A stretch of 64,000 nt of DNA from VXYL01 sp965203685 (GTDB lineage Bacteria; Pseudomonadota; Gammaproteobacteria; Pseudomonadales; Azotimanducaceae). Each line of letters opens with the position of its first letter. Position 1 is the stretch's first letter. The notes beneath the pieces were generated by a model that was not told the DNA's origin, ran no database searches, and saw only the letters and a list, made by a program, of their open reading frames with translations. The DNA lies in the NCBI GenBank assembly GCA_965203685.1, contig OZ241908.1, positions 2,790,001-2,854,000 of the forward strand, given 5' to 3'. Position numbers and translations under genes: made by a program. This document shows, in pieces, positions 1-9,000 of the stretch.

Positions 1-120
1 CTTGTCGACCGGGTGACTCAGCGAGCGGCGGAAGATGACGCGCGTGCGGTCGTCTTCGCCCGCAACGACCGCCCCGAACCGCTGCGACGGCCGACGTTCC
101 CGGCTACTGGATTGCGCCAC
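1..120 (-). CDS. SRPBCC (AHSA1-like) protein, 5' fragment
   Basis: An open frame starts at a GTG at 120-118 and runs off the left edge, giving 40 residues. The stretch RVIFRRSLSHPVDK resembles the first beta strand of SRPBCC/AHSA1-like proteins, where a phrase such as RRLxHPxEKVW is usual. SRPBCC proteins bind hydrophobic ligands or act as small cyclase or hydrolase-like folds. The frame overlaps the 3' end of the CoA-transferase by 17 bases, as expected for the next gene of the same leftward run. The call rests on a short fragment, so the family is tentative, but the open frame and its position support a real gene. Confidence 0.45.
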   Translation of the reverse strand, partial: MAQSSSRERRPSQRFGAVVAGEDDRTRVIFRRSLSHPVDK

Positions 121-1285
121 GTGATCGCAACTGTTCAGCCTTCTCGCGGGCGACGCCGAACCCGTCGAGGATCGCATCGGCGTCCTGGCCCGGATCCGGT
201 GCGGCGTGATCAAAGCGGTCGGGATGCGGGAAGCGCGAGAGATTGATCGGCGAGCGGATCAGGTGCAGGTCGCCGAGTTCGCCGTGGGCCGCGGGCTTCG
301 CCATCCGCAAGAACTTGGCTTGTGGGTTATCGAAACCGCCGCGTACGTCGTTGACCGGCCCGCAGGGAACGCCAGCCGCGTTGACGCACTCGACCAGTTC
401 ATCAACGGTCAAGTCAGCGATGGCCGCCTCGATGTCTGCGTTCAGTTCGTGCTTGCGCTGCCGTCGCTTGGCCGGCGTGTCATAGCGCTCGTCCGTGAGC
501 AAGTCGTCAGCTCCCACCGTCTGGCAGAAATCACGCCACATCCGCCCGCCCGCTGCGGCGACATTCACGTAGCCGTCCTTGCACCGGAAAGCGCCCATCG
601 GTGTTGCCGTCGGATGGTCGTTGCCCTGCTGCGCGGGCACATCGCCGAGCATCGTGTACCGGGCGCCTTGGAAGTCGAGCTTGTTGAGCATGGCTTCGAG
701 CAGCGACGTGTGTACCCACTGCCCTTCCCCGGTCTTCTCTCGGTGCAGGAGGGCGAGCAGGATGCCTTGGCCGAGGAACATGCCAGCCGCCGTATCACTG
801 ATCGCAATGCCGACCCGCATCGGACCCCGGCCCGGTTCGCCGGTGATGGACATCAGCCCGCTCATGCCTTGGACGATCTGGTCGACGCCCGGTCTCGGAC
901 TGTATGGGCCCTCCTGACCAAAGCCGGAAATACTTGCATAAACAATGCTTTCGTTGACTTTCTTCACACTCGCGTAATCGACCCCTAGCCGGTGCTTCAC
1001 GTCGGCGCGGAAGTTCTCGACGATGACGTCCGCCTTCTCCGCCAAGTCCATGAACAACGCGTGGCCCTCGGGGTTCTTCAGGTCGATACAGAGGCTGCGC
1101 TTATTGCGATGCAGGTTCTGTTCATCGGGACCACGGCGCGCCCCTGTCATCGCGCCGCCAACCGCCGCCGGGGCCTCGATCTTGATCACGTCCGCACCCC
1201 AATCAGCTAGTAGGCGAACGGCCGTCGGTCCGGCGCGGGCGATCGTCAGGTCCAGTACCGTGTAGCCTTTCAGTGGTCCATCCAC
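104..1285 (-). CDS. CaiB/BaiF family CoA-transferase
   Basis: A 393-residue class III CoA-transferase, which moves CoA between carboxylic acids in the cytoplasm. The N-terminus has the family signature (GYTVLDLTIARAGPTAVRLL, then LADWGADVIKIEAP at about 26-39). The segment NLHRNKRSLCIDLKNPEGHA and the motif DVIVENFR follow, and the catalytic-aspartate region (GPYSPRPGVDQIVQGMSG) lies in the middle. Length fits the family (about 380-410). It is the last complete gene of the leftward run, 81 bases after the TPR lipoprotein. The acyl substrate cannot be told from sequence. A second paralogue lies at 28088-29305. Confidence 0.93.
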   Translation of the reverse strand: MDGPLKGYTVLDLTIARAGPTAVRLLADWGADVIKIEAPAAVGGAMTGARRGPDEQNLHRNKRSLCIDLKNPEGHALFMDLAEKADVIVENFRADVKHRLGVDYASVKKVNESIVYASISGFGQEGPYSPRPGVDQIVQGMSGLMSITGEPGRGPMRVGIAISDTAAGMFLGQGILLALLHREKTGEGQWVHTSLLEAMLNKLDFQGARYTMLGDVPAQQGNDHPTATPMGAFRCKDGYVNVAAAGGRMWRDFCQTVGADDLLTDERYDTPAKRRQRKHELNADIEAAIADLTVDELVECVNAAGVPCGPVNDVRGGFDNPQAKFLRMAKPAAHGELGDLHLIRSPINLSRFPHPDRFDHAAPDPGQDADAILDGFGVAREKAEQLRSRGAIQ

Positions 1286-1366
1286 GTGCTCGTCCTCGAT
1301 GGATTAGTCGGGTGTCGGGTCATTGTAGCGAACGTTCCTTCGCGGCAATCGGGGCCCCATGGGTGC

Positions 1367-2143
1367 TCAACGAGCCAGCAACGCCCGGGTTTGGGCCTGC
1401 AGTTCCCGCAGCGTTTGCGTGTCCGGAAGCGCTCGTTCACGCCGCTCCCTGGTCCGTTCGGACCGCTTGGCAGCCGGCGCGGAGTCCAGAACAGCAGCTA
1501 CACGCCGGGCGTCTGCCCGATCCCGGGCCTTCAAGGACTCCGTGTATTGACCGTTGCTGTAGTAGAAATCGGCCAGCATCTCGAGCCATGCCGGTTCCAA
1601 TGTCGCCTCGTCCGACTCACCGACCACCCCTTCGGCCACGGCGACGGCTTCAGCGTTTGCGCCCGTGCGGCTGTGGGCGAGCGCAAGTTCCATCAGCGTG
1701 TCCGGGTGCGGCGCGGCCGACATGTCACGCCACGCGGACAAGTGGCGCACGGCGTCGTCGTACCGTCCTGCCAGGAAACTGTAGTGACCGGCGCCCAACC
1801 GAGCCGCGGCGAGCGCTTCGGCTGTCATGTCGCCCGCCTTGTCCACCGCTGCCATGTAGTGCGTCGCGGCCCTAGCGTGGTCGCCCAAACCGGCGTAGGC
1901 GGATCCGAGCAGGTAGTGCGTCGTGGCAGCGTCTTCCGGGTCCTCTTCGATCTGCAGTTGCAGCAGCAGTTCGATGGCCTCGTCGTACTTCCGGGCTTCG
2001 GAGGCGCCCACTGCCTCGTAGAGGTAGTCCATGCGCTCGCGCGGCTCTCGAGGCGCTTGTGCTTCGCCACCCGGCGGCGTTGTTGCACACCCCGCGACTA
2101 CGGCGACCAAGAGGACGACGACCCACCTGACTGTCCGGGCCAT
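1367..2143 (-). CDS. TPR-repeat lipoprotein
   Basis: A predicted lipoprotein of 258 residues. I start it at the ATG at 2143, giving MARTVRWVVVLLVAVVAGCATT: a short basic N-terminus, a hydrophobic core and a lipobox ending AGC, so the mature chain would begin at that cysteine. The rest is alpha-helical with tetratricopeptide-like pairs (for example YLLGSAYAGLGDHARAATHY and LGAGHYSFLAGRYDDAVRHL), a scaffold for protein contacts at the inner or outer membrane. A longer reading from 2197 exists but puts the signal peptide internally. It begins 4 bases after the MFS gene ends, so it is probably cotranscribed. Partner unknown. Confidence 0.78.
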   Translation of the reverse strand: MARTVRWVVVLLVAVVAGCATTPPGGEAQAPREPRERMDYLYEAVGASEARKYDEAIELLLQLQIEEDPEDAATTHYLLGSAYAGLGDHARAATHYMAAVDKAGDMTAEALAAARLGAGHYSFLAGRYDDAVRHLSAWRDMSAAPHPDTLMELALAHSRTGANAEAVAVAEGVVGESDEATLEPAWLEMLADFYYSNGQYTESLKARDRADARRVAAVLDSAPAAKRSERTRERRERALPDTQTLRELQAQTRALLAR

Positions 2144-2147
2144 GCCG

Positions 2148-3329
2148 CTACCCCGCGCGTGCCCATCCAAGGTTGACGACGGTCTCGTTGCCGGCACGTG
2201 GGCGGGATGGCACGTTCTGCGAGATCACCAATGAACACAGCGCGAACGCGGCGCCGATCAGGAACACGGCAGTGTGCGACGTCAACCACACGAAACCGAG
2301 CACGAAGGGAATGACGACGGCCGCGATGTGGTTGATCGTGAAGGAGACGCCTGCCGTCGAGGCAATGTCCGCCGGATCCGCGATCTTCTGGAAATAGGTC
2401 TTGATAGCGATGGCAAGCGCGAAGAACATGTGGTCGACCACGTACAGTCCGGCCGCCACGTAGGCGTTCTCGACGAACGCGTAGGCCACGAAGACGCCGA
2501 TCAGGCCCACGTACTCCAGCGTTAGGGCATGGCGTTCCCCGATGCGTCCGATCCAGGCACCGATCCTCTCGGCGAAGAGGAAGTTGAACAGGTGGTTGAT
2601 GAGGAAGAGCGCGGCGATGTTGGCGGCCGAGTACCCGAACTTCTCCACCATCAGGAAGCCTGCGAAGACGACGAAGATCTGCCGCCGCGCGCCGGACAGG
2701 AACGTCAGGCTGTAGTACAGCCAGTAACGCCCGCGGAGGACGATTTCCTTGCGTTGAGGGGTCTTCGACGGGAAATGCGGAAAGGCGCATAGAACCACGG
2801 CGATGGCGACGGCACCCGCTCCGGCGGCTAGGTAGATCCAGTGGTACGCCATCTCGTAGATCTCGAGGACCAGGTACATCGCGCCGTAGGCGACCAGGGA
2901 TGTCGCTGATCCGACCGCCATTAGGCGGCCGAGCATGCGCGGTGCCTCCTCTTTCGTGAGCCATTGCAGGGACAGCGACTGGCGGATCGTCTCGAAGTAG
3001 TGGAAGCCGATCGACATCAGCACGGCCGTGAAGTAGAGGCCGTACTCGCTCGGGAAGAATCCGGTCAACGAGACCCCGATACCGAACACCAGCACCGAGA
3101 CCACGGCGAACGTCTGCTCGCGCAGGATGAGGATGACGAAGACGGCCGTGAACGCGAGGAAGCCGGGAATCTCCCGCAGGCTCTGCAAAATGCCGATCTC
3201 ACGACCCGTGAACGCCGCCTGCTCGATGGCGAAGTTGTTGAGCAGCGCTTGCCAAGCGGCGAAGCCGAGCGGCATCGCGATGCTGGCCAGAACTAGGAAC
3301 GCTATCGGCGTTCGGAAGCGGTCAACCAT
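2148..3329 (-). CDS. MFS transporter
   Basis: A polytopic inner-membrane protein of 393 residues with about 10-12 hydrophobic segments, and a loop around residue 200 (FPHFPSKTPQRKEIVLRGRY) that divides it into two halves as in major facilitator proteins. I start it at the ATG at 3329 (MVDRFRTPIAFLVL). This overlaps the 3' end of the PhyH gene by 8 bases; a longer reading from 3386 lies inside that gene. The substrate cannot be inferred. The overlap with the dioxygenase suggests both act in one pathway. Confidence 0.82.
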   Translation of the reverse strand: MVDRFRTPIAFLVLASIAMPLGFAAWQALLNNFAIEQAAFTGREIGILQSLREIPGFLAFTAVFVILILREQTFAVVSVLVFGIGVSLTGFFPSEYGLYFTAVLMSIGFHYFETIRQSLSLQWLTKEEAPRMLGRLMAVGSATSLVAYGAMYLVLEIYEMAYHWIYLAAGAGAVAIAVVLCAFPHFPSKTPQRKEIVLRGRYWLYYSLTFLSGARRQIFVVFAGFLMVEKFGYSAANIAALFLINHLFNFLFAERIGAWIGRIGERHALTLEYVGLIGVFVAYAFVENAYVAAGLYVVDHMFFALAIAIKTYFQKIADPADIASTAGVSFTINHIAAVVIPFVLGFVWLTSHTAVFLIGAAFALCSLVISQNVPSRPRAGNETVVNLGWARAG

Positions 3330-4158
3330 CGTAGAAGCCGGGTGGATGCAGGCCGAGCAGTCGCCGTTCCCGGGCCGACGCGACACGCCCCATCGCGTCC
3401 GGGTCGATGTGATTCACGAGGCTTGTTCGCTTGACGCGCTGAGCGATGTCGCGCCGGGCGTAGTGCACCTGCAGGAAGAAGCGGCCCGCATCGCCGTCCC
3501 GGGTCGGTAAACGCCGGTGCCAGACGTCTGAGACGAAGAGCGCCACGTCTCCCGCCGCGGCGATCAGCGGCAGTGCCGCGACCCCGTCGCAGGTGAGCGA
3601 CTCGTCCATGCGCCGGTCGAGCGGCGGCGGCTGCCCGGATTTGTGGCTTCGCGGGATCACGGCCGTCGGGCCGCATTCAATCGGACAGTCCTGGAGGAAG
3701 ATGTGCACGCCGATGGCGAAGACCGGATAGGGTATCTCCTCCGGCCACGTCGTTCCCGGCGCTCGCGGGATGTGCGGGCCAGCATCGATGTGCCAGCCGC
3801 CGCCACCGTGGCGATGTTCGGCGCCGGCCTGGTTGCGCCAGCAGGTGTTGGCGATGATGTGGCAGTCCTCGCCGAGCAACGGCTCGATGACGTCGAGGAT
3901 CTCCCGCCGGGCGACCAGGCTTTGCGCGCCCGGGCACTTGTTGAACATCTCGTAGCGGAAGTCGTCGTCGTGCACGCCTGCTCGCTTGTCGGGTGGCCTG
4001 TCGGCGTAGATTGCGGCGATCTCGTCGCGCACGGCTTCGGTCTCAGCATCACTCAGGACGGCGCGGAGCACCGCGTAGCCGTCACGCTCAAGCTGGGCGC
4101 TCGCGTCCGACGCCGGGTCCTCTCGTGGGAAGAGGTAGCCGCCGACGCGCCTAAGCAT
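3322..4158 (-). CDS. Phytanoyl-CoA dioxygenase (PhyH) family protein
   Basis: A probable Fe(II)/2OG-dependent oxygenase of 278 residues. The iron ligands are visible as GWHIDAG (His-x-Asp) in the middle and DVWHRRLP distally, followed by GRFFLQVHY, whose arginine would bind 2OG. The fold start (LERDGYAVLRAVLSDAE) is typical of PhyH. The start at 4158 (MLRRVGGYLF) is preceded by a GAGAGG ribosome binding site. The open frame extends upstream to 4320, but only through the 33-bp repeats. The start overlaps the TauD stop by 8 bases. Substrate unknown; bacterial PhyH proteins act on diverse small molecules. Confidence 0.85.
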   Translation of the reverse strand: MLRRVGGYLFPREDPASDASAQLERDGYAVLRAVLSDAETEAVRDEIAAIYADRPPDKRAGVHDDDFRYEMFNKCPGAQSLVARREILDVIEPLLGEDCHIIANTCWRNQAGAEHRHGGGGWHIDAGPHIPRAPGTTWPEEIPYPVFAIGVHIFLQDCPIECGPTAVIPRSHKSGQPPPLDRRMDESLTCDGVAALPLIAAAGDVALFVSDVWHRRLPTRDGDAGRFFLQVHYARRDIAQRVKRTSLVNHIDPDAMGRVASARERRLLGLHPPGFYDG

Positions 4159-5137
4159 GGACCTCTCTTTCTTGCGCTTGCGAGGGGCACGCCCCTCGCG
4201 CTCCCCTTTCATGCGAGGGGCACGCCCCTCGCGCTGCCCTTTCATGCGAGGGGCACGCCCCTCGCGCTCCCCCGCCCCGCGCCGCGCCGATCGTCCAGGG
4301 ATTGTCTCCGTCGCCGGCAACTGTCGTGCGTTTCATCACCCGCGGCTGATCGAATGGCCAAGGGTGACCGCGATGCAGGACGCAACGATTGTCCCAGGCC
4401 GCGATGTCGCCAGCGGCCCAAGTGTGGCGGAATATGCGCGGTGCGCGGCAGGCCCGCTCGGTCAACTCGGCGAGCAGTACTTGGGTTGCCTCGTCATCCA
4501 TCCCCAGAATCGAGCGGACATGGCGTCCGATGTACAGGTTCTTCCGCCCGGTGGCAGGATGCGTGCGAACAAGCGGGTGCTCGACGGGTGGCAGCGCCGC
4601 CAACTCTTTCTTCTTCAGGAGGCGGACGCCGCCGACCTTGCCTTGCGACCAGGCGTAGGAGTGCACTGCCCGCAAGCCTTGGAGGCGCTCCTTCGTGGGG
4701 GCATCCAGATCGTCCCACGCGGCGCGCATATCCGCCCACTCGGTATCACCGCCGGTGTCCGGCACCGCCACGGCACGGAGCAATGAGACCTTGGCGCCGA
4801 CCTTCTTGAACGACGAGTCCGTATGCCAATAGCGGTTGCCCTTGAGAAACAGGCCGAGCGGCTCATCCGCCTTCGCCACGGCACCGTCCTTGGCCACGTT
4901 GGACAGCAGGGAAATCTCCTGGCGGTCAGTACGTTGGGAGAGCGTGCGTTCCAGAGTCCCGAACCTCTCGCTGAAAGCGATGTGTTCGGCTTCGGTCAGG
5001 TTGGCGCCTGGGAATACCAAGACCGCGTGCTGGTGGAAGGCGTCCTCGATTGCGGACCACTCGACATCCGTCAGTCGATTCAGGCGCACGTCGGTGACAA
5101 CCGCGCCCAACGTCGCGGCGCTTGGCCGGATTTCCAC
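4151..5137 (-). CDS. TauD/TfdA family dioxygenase with repeat-encoded tail
   Basis: A Fe(II)/2OG dioxygenase of 328 residues in the TauD/TfdA family, which oxidises small sulfonates, carboxylates or ethers. YWHTDSSF carries the His-x-Asp ligands, CVLHRGHPWP the distal histidine, and PRVMKRTTVAGD the 2OG-binding arginine near the usual end. The GTG at 5137 is chosen because homology begins right after it (VEIRPSAATLGAVVTDV); the open frame upstream to 5659 is a shadow of the hydrolase gene. After the normal end the protein continues for about 45 residues through three copies of an 11-residue unit of the form GARGACPSHER, encoded by the palindromic 33-bp repeat. Confidence 0.83.
   Translation of the reverse strand: MEIRPSAATLGAVVTDVRLNRLTDVEWSAIEDAFHQHAVLVFPGANLTEAEHIAFSERFGTLERTLSQRTDRQEISLLSNVAKDGAVAKADEPLGLFLKGNRYWHTDSSFKKVGAKVSLLRAVAVPDTGGDTEWADMRAAWDDLDAPTKERLQGLRAVHSYAWSQGKVGGVRLLKKKELAALPPVEHPLVRTHPATGRKNLYIGRHVRSILGMDDEATQVLLAELTERACRAPRIFRHTWAAGDIAAWDNRCVLHRGHPWPFDQPRVMKRTTVAGDGDNPWTIGAARGGGARGACPSHERAARGACPSHERGARGACPSQAQEREVHA
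4180..4273. repeat. 33-bp palindromic tandem repeat, three copies
   Basis: Three consecutive units begin at 4180, 4213 and 4246 with a 33-base period. Each contains a near-perfect palindrome with arms GAGGGGC and GCCCCTC around AC, followed by a C/T-rich linker ending in CAT. Units 1 and 2 differ by one base in the linker; the third is truncated. Because 33 is a multiple of three, the array stays open in the TauD frame, where it encodes the C-terminal tail, and also in the upstream extension of the PhyH frame. No further copy was noticed in the window. Confidence 0.9.
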
Positions 5138-5192
5138 GCGTCGATTCAGCCCAAGGCGATGCGAAACGCCGATTTTGCCACAGCCAACGTGG

Positions 5193-5210
5193 TACGCGGA
5201 CGTCCGCGCA
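5193..5210 (-). repeat. Shortened copy of the interspersed hairpin element
   Basis: The core GCGGACGTCCGC is a perfect palindrome in the 80-base gap between the dienelactone hydrolase gene and TauD. On the minus strand the flank (TGCGCGGACGTCC) matches the longer copies at 23481 and 27216, but the central TCG is missing. It is therefore probably a degenerate member of the same family. Confidence 0.55.
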
Positions 5211-5217
5211 CCCTCGG

Positions 5218-5943
5218 CTATAGATTGCGCCCGAACATCCCGAACAAGCGCTCCCAATGCCGCTCGGCCGCCGCCTTGTCGTACAGCCCTTCGCGTTGCG
5301 GGAACACAAAGCCGTGGCCCGTTCCCGGATACCACTCGATGCGGTAGTTGATCCCCGTGGTCGCAAGGTACCCATCGAGAGCTTCCACCATTTCCGGCGG
5401 CGCCCAAGAGTCGGTCTCGGCACAGCCGAAGTAGATCTCGCCCTGGATCTTGTCGGCCGTGAGGTGTGGCGAGTCGTCTGCGTCCGTATACAAGCGCACG
5501 CCGTGCAGCGACGCGGCAGCCTTGATGCGGTCGGCAAACTCGGCAGCCGCAGCGAACACGAACGGACCGCTCATGCAGTATCCGACCGCCCCAACCGGCC
5601 CATCGCCGGCCGCGTCCTCCACAGCCGCGTAGTCGAGCATGACCTGCGTGTCCTCGCACACCATGGCGTTCGACAAGGCGCCCATCAACTCCGACATGCG
5701 CTCGCGCGTCGCCCCCGGCATCCCCAAGTGGAACTCGCGCACGCGGCGGTAGTAGAGGTTCGGCAACATGACGTAGTAGCCAACGGTCGCGATGCGCCGA
5801 GCCATGTCGTGCAATTCCTCGCGCTTGCCCGGGGCATCCATGTAGAAGATGACCAACGGGTGAGGCCCGCCCTCTTCCGGATGGGTGATGAACGTGTTCA
5901 TCGTCCCGTCGCGGGTCTCAAGGTCGATTTCTTTTCGGATCAT
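5218..5943 (-). CDS. Dienelactone hydrolase family protein
   Basis: A cytoplasmic alpha/beta hydrolase of 241 residues. The nucleophile elbow is GYCMSGPF, with the cysteine typical of dienelactone hydrolases. A candidate acid lies in AETDSWAPP and the catalytic histidine in PGTGHGF. I start it at the ATG at 5943 (MIRKEIDLETRDG), where homology begins; the frame is open back to 6003 without conserved sequence. It follows the first permease fusion by 69 bases. The family hydrolyses lactones and small esters in ring-cleavage pathways, but no such pathway genes lie alongside, so the substrate is open. Confidence 0.85.
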   Translation of the reverse strand: MIRKEIDLETRDGTMNTFITHPEEGGPHPLVIFYMDAPGKREELHDMARRIATVGYYVMLPNLYYRRVREFHLGMPGATRERMSELMGALSNAMVCEDTQVMLDYAAVEDAAGDGPVGAVGYCMSGPFVFAAAAEFADRIKAAASLHGVRLYTDADDSPHLTADKIQGEIYFGCAETDSWAPPEMVEALDGYLATTGINYRIEWYPGTGHGFVFPQREGLYDKAAAERHWERLFGMFGRNL

Positions 5944-6012
5944 GTAGTGCGTCTCGGGGAAGTCGGGCGCGCGAGTGTGGGCAGCGGCCGGGCGGCGTGT
6001 CAAGGCGCGCGA

Positions 6013-9000
6013 TCAGCGTGACCAGCGAATCGCGTCCGCCACAACGGTCTCGCCATCCGTCCGGTTGGTGACGATCAGACGCACGTTGTCGTGCGCGAGG
6101 TCGAACTCGCCGACCTTGTTCCAGCCGACCTCGGCGGCGCCGGCATCGAACCGAATGGGCGTCTCGAGACCTCCGCTTTCGAGGCGCATGTCCACGCTGC
6201 CGAGCGCGCCGAAGACCGTGGTCGCGCTGCCAGGCCTTCCCGGCAGCGGCGGTAGATGCCTGTCCGGGATGTGGTACGCCAATTGCCACCGTCCGGGATC
6301 TCCCAGTCGGGCCTCGAACACGACCTGCTGGTCCCCGGAGCCCGGGCTGACCAACGCGGCGGTCTGACGGTACTTGCCCCAGGCGGAAGGCACCGGCGGT
6401 CGGAACCAGTCGCCACGCTGTTGCTCTCGCACCGGCAAGCCTTGGTCCACGTCGATCTGCCAACCGAAATCACCAGAGCCGAAGACACCCAGGCGCAGAC
6501 GGCTGCCGTTGCCGACGACCGCGAACCCGGCGTCGAGGTCATCGACGACAATGCCGCGGCTTCGCGGTCGCCAGTTGCTCGGGCGGCCGCCTTCCAGCGG
6601 CTCTTGCCTGGCGACCTCGACGGGGTCGAAATCAGGCAGGCGGACGCGAATGGACCGGCGGTTCTGCGACCCGTAGGAATGGAGCCAAAGCTGATCCGGC
6701 GGTTCCGACAGCACCAGGCCCACCTCCATCGACGCCTTTGCCGGAACGCGGATCGATGCCGTCCCGGGCGTGATGAATCCGGGCCGGTCTGTGGACACGC
6801 GCACCAAGCCGGGGACCGGTTCGTCGTTACGAACGTGGACGCGCACTTGGTAGCGTTGCCTTCCTGCGTCGTCCGCAAGCCGGACGACCCTGGCGTCGTC
6901 AACCAAGAATCCCGGCAGTCTCGGGCTCGTGAGCCAATCGCCCAAGAGGGCGTTCAAGTCGACACCAGCCGATTCGGCGGCCGCCGAGAATTCGTCCGCG
7001 TCGAACGTTCGCCCGGCGAATCGGCGCCGCAACTCAGCCAGCAAGGCACCCACGGCCGAGCGGCCAAGCCCGTCGTACATGGTCAACGCGACCGCCGTAC
7101 CGCGCAGGAGCATCGCGTCCTCGGCCAGCTTTGTATCGATGTGACGCTCGAAGTCAGCCGGCGATACAGTGGAGAGCAAGCTCCAGACTGAGGAGCGGCC
7201 AACCAGCCCCGCAGGGAGGAGTATGGGTTGGATGGTGGGCCGGCCCGTTACTATGCCTCGCCCCGTGTGCCAAATGGCCCCCCCGAAAGCTGCATCAAAG
7301 TCGAAGCGGTGTGCGCTGAAGCCCCGAGAGAAAGGCACGCGGTTGTTGACAAGAATCCTGTAGGTCAACTCGGCGCACACGAGGTTGATGGCGTCTGCAC
7401 CATGGCCGCGAGCGTGGGTGAAAGCGGCAAACAGGTTGTGGGCAAGCCCGCCATACATGTCCGCGCCGGTGCTGACATCGTTAGCCGCGAGCACCTGCAG
7501 AACGCCCAGCTTGTGCGTCGCCACATCGACTTGGCCGGACCGCACGTTTCTCAACCGGCTGCGGAAACTCGCGGTCGGCGGGCCTTGCTCCTTGACCAGC
7601 AGGACACCCGGCAAAGCCATCGCCGTTCCCATGCGCCAGCCACCGCGATAGCCGCGCAGCCGCGTTGGGACCTCCACGACACTCAGGGACTCCAGGGGAT
7701 AGGGGATGCCGTGCGTCTGTGCATTGGCGAACAGTTGCTCGATCCGGTCCGCCAAGACGTCCGCGGCATCTGCGAAGTAGGTGACACTGTCGAGGTGTCG
7801 GGGATGCAGCAGCAGCTCGACGTGCACACCGGCGACGGTATTGGCGAACCTTTCGAATTGGCCCGCGAGGAGCCCCACCTCGGCCACGGCCCACGCAGGG
7901 CGGAACCGGGTTCGGTTGGCGTCGCTGCCCGCGACTTCCTCCCGCCGCCCAGGAGCCGCGACCAGCCAGCCCCTCGGCGCCTCCACCGTTAGGTCCACGT
8001 GAAAGAAGTCCGTTTCAGCGCCCGGCCGAGCCAAGTTGACACCGGCGACGGGCAGCCAAGCGGTACCCGGCATCAGCGCGACGAATCGGCGGTCGAACAG
8101 CGACGACTCTGTGCCAAGCAGCGCAAGCGGGCTGTCGGACGGTCGACGACGCCACTCAACCGCACTGTCAAGATACGCGAAGCGTGGATCGGGAATCCCG
8201 ACCGCCTTTAGCCGGATCGTTGCGCCATCGCCTGCCGCCGACGGACGCGGCAGATCAATCACCAGCAAGCCGTCTTCGTGGCTGAAGGGCACGGCTTGCC
8301 CGGCCGCGCTGAGGCCCTCGATGCGCATACCCGGGTTGAAGCTGAACGTCTGCCGCGTCGAACCGGCCGACTTCGCTAGCGTCATCCGAAGGTCCATTTC
8401 GAGTTGCACCCCGGGCAGCAGCACGATGTTGCCAGCGATCCGCTCGACGTCTGGAAAGCCGTGGAGCGCGTCGACATCCTGGTGCACCGCCCGCCATTGC
8501 GCTCGCACGTCCAAGTCTTCGGCACTTTGCAGGCCTGCCCATGCCACACCGGAACCGCCCGCGACCGCAAACACGACGGCAGCGCCGAGGCGTCGCCCCC
8601 GGGACGTCCCGTCAGCCCGCGCGTGCGCGATCGAGGCGAAGCCCACGAACGCCGCAGCGAACAGGACGAGAGCACCGCGTTGGACGGCCATCTCGACGTC
8701 CACGAACCGGGGGACCATGTCGGACGCCCAGCCAACCTGCGCCGACAGCGGCGATAAAGGGCCATACAGGTAGGCCGGCGCTGTACCGTATGCCCAGACC
8801 TGCAGAGCCAGAACCGCCAACGCCGCAAGAATCACCACCAATCGGTTGCGGATGACCACGTCGAGCAGCAGCACGAAGGCGATCCAGACGATGAGGATCG
8901 GCAAGCTGTCGAGCAGGACGAAAGCGGTCTGCGCGACGGGCTCCGCAGGCTCGCCGAACCACCAGCCGGCATCCCGGGCCAGCCATGCAGCCAATTGCAG

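Noticed and set aside
206..988. Long plus-strand open frame opposite the CoA-transferase gene
   Set aside because: Antisense shadow of a well-conserved gene; high GC at third codon positions keeps such frames open, and its translation shows no recognisable domain.
4180..4273. Possible CRISPR array
   Set aside because: The 33-base period consists of near-identical units with no variable spacers, only three copies, and no cas genes nearby.
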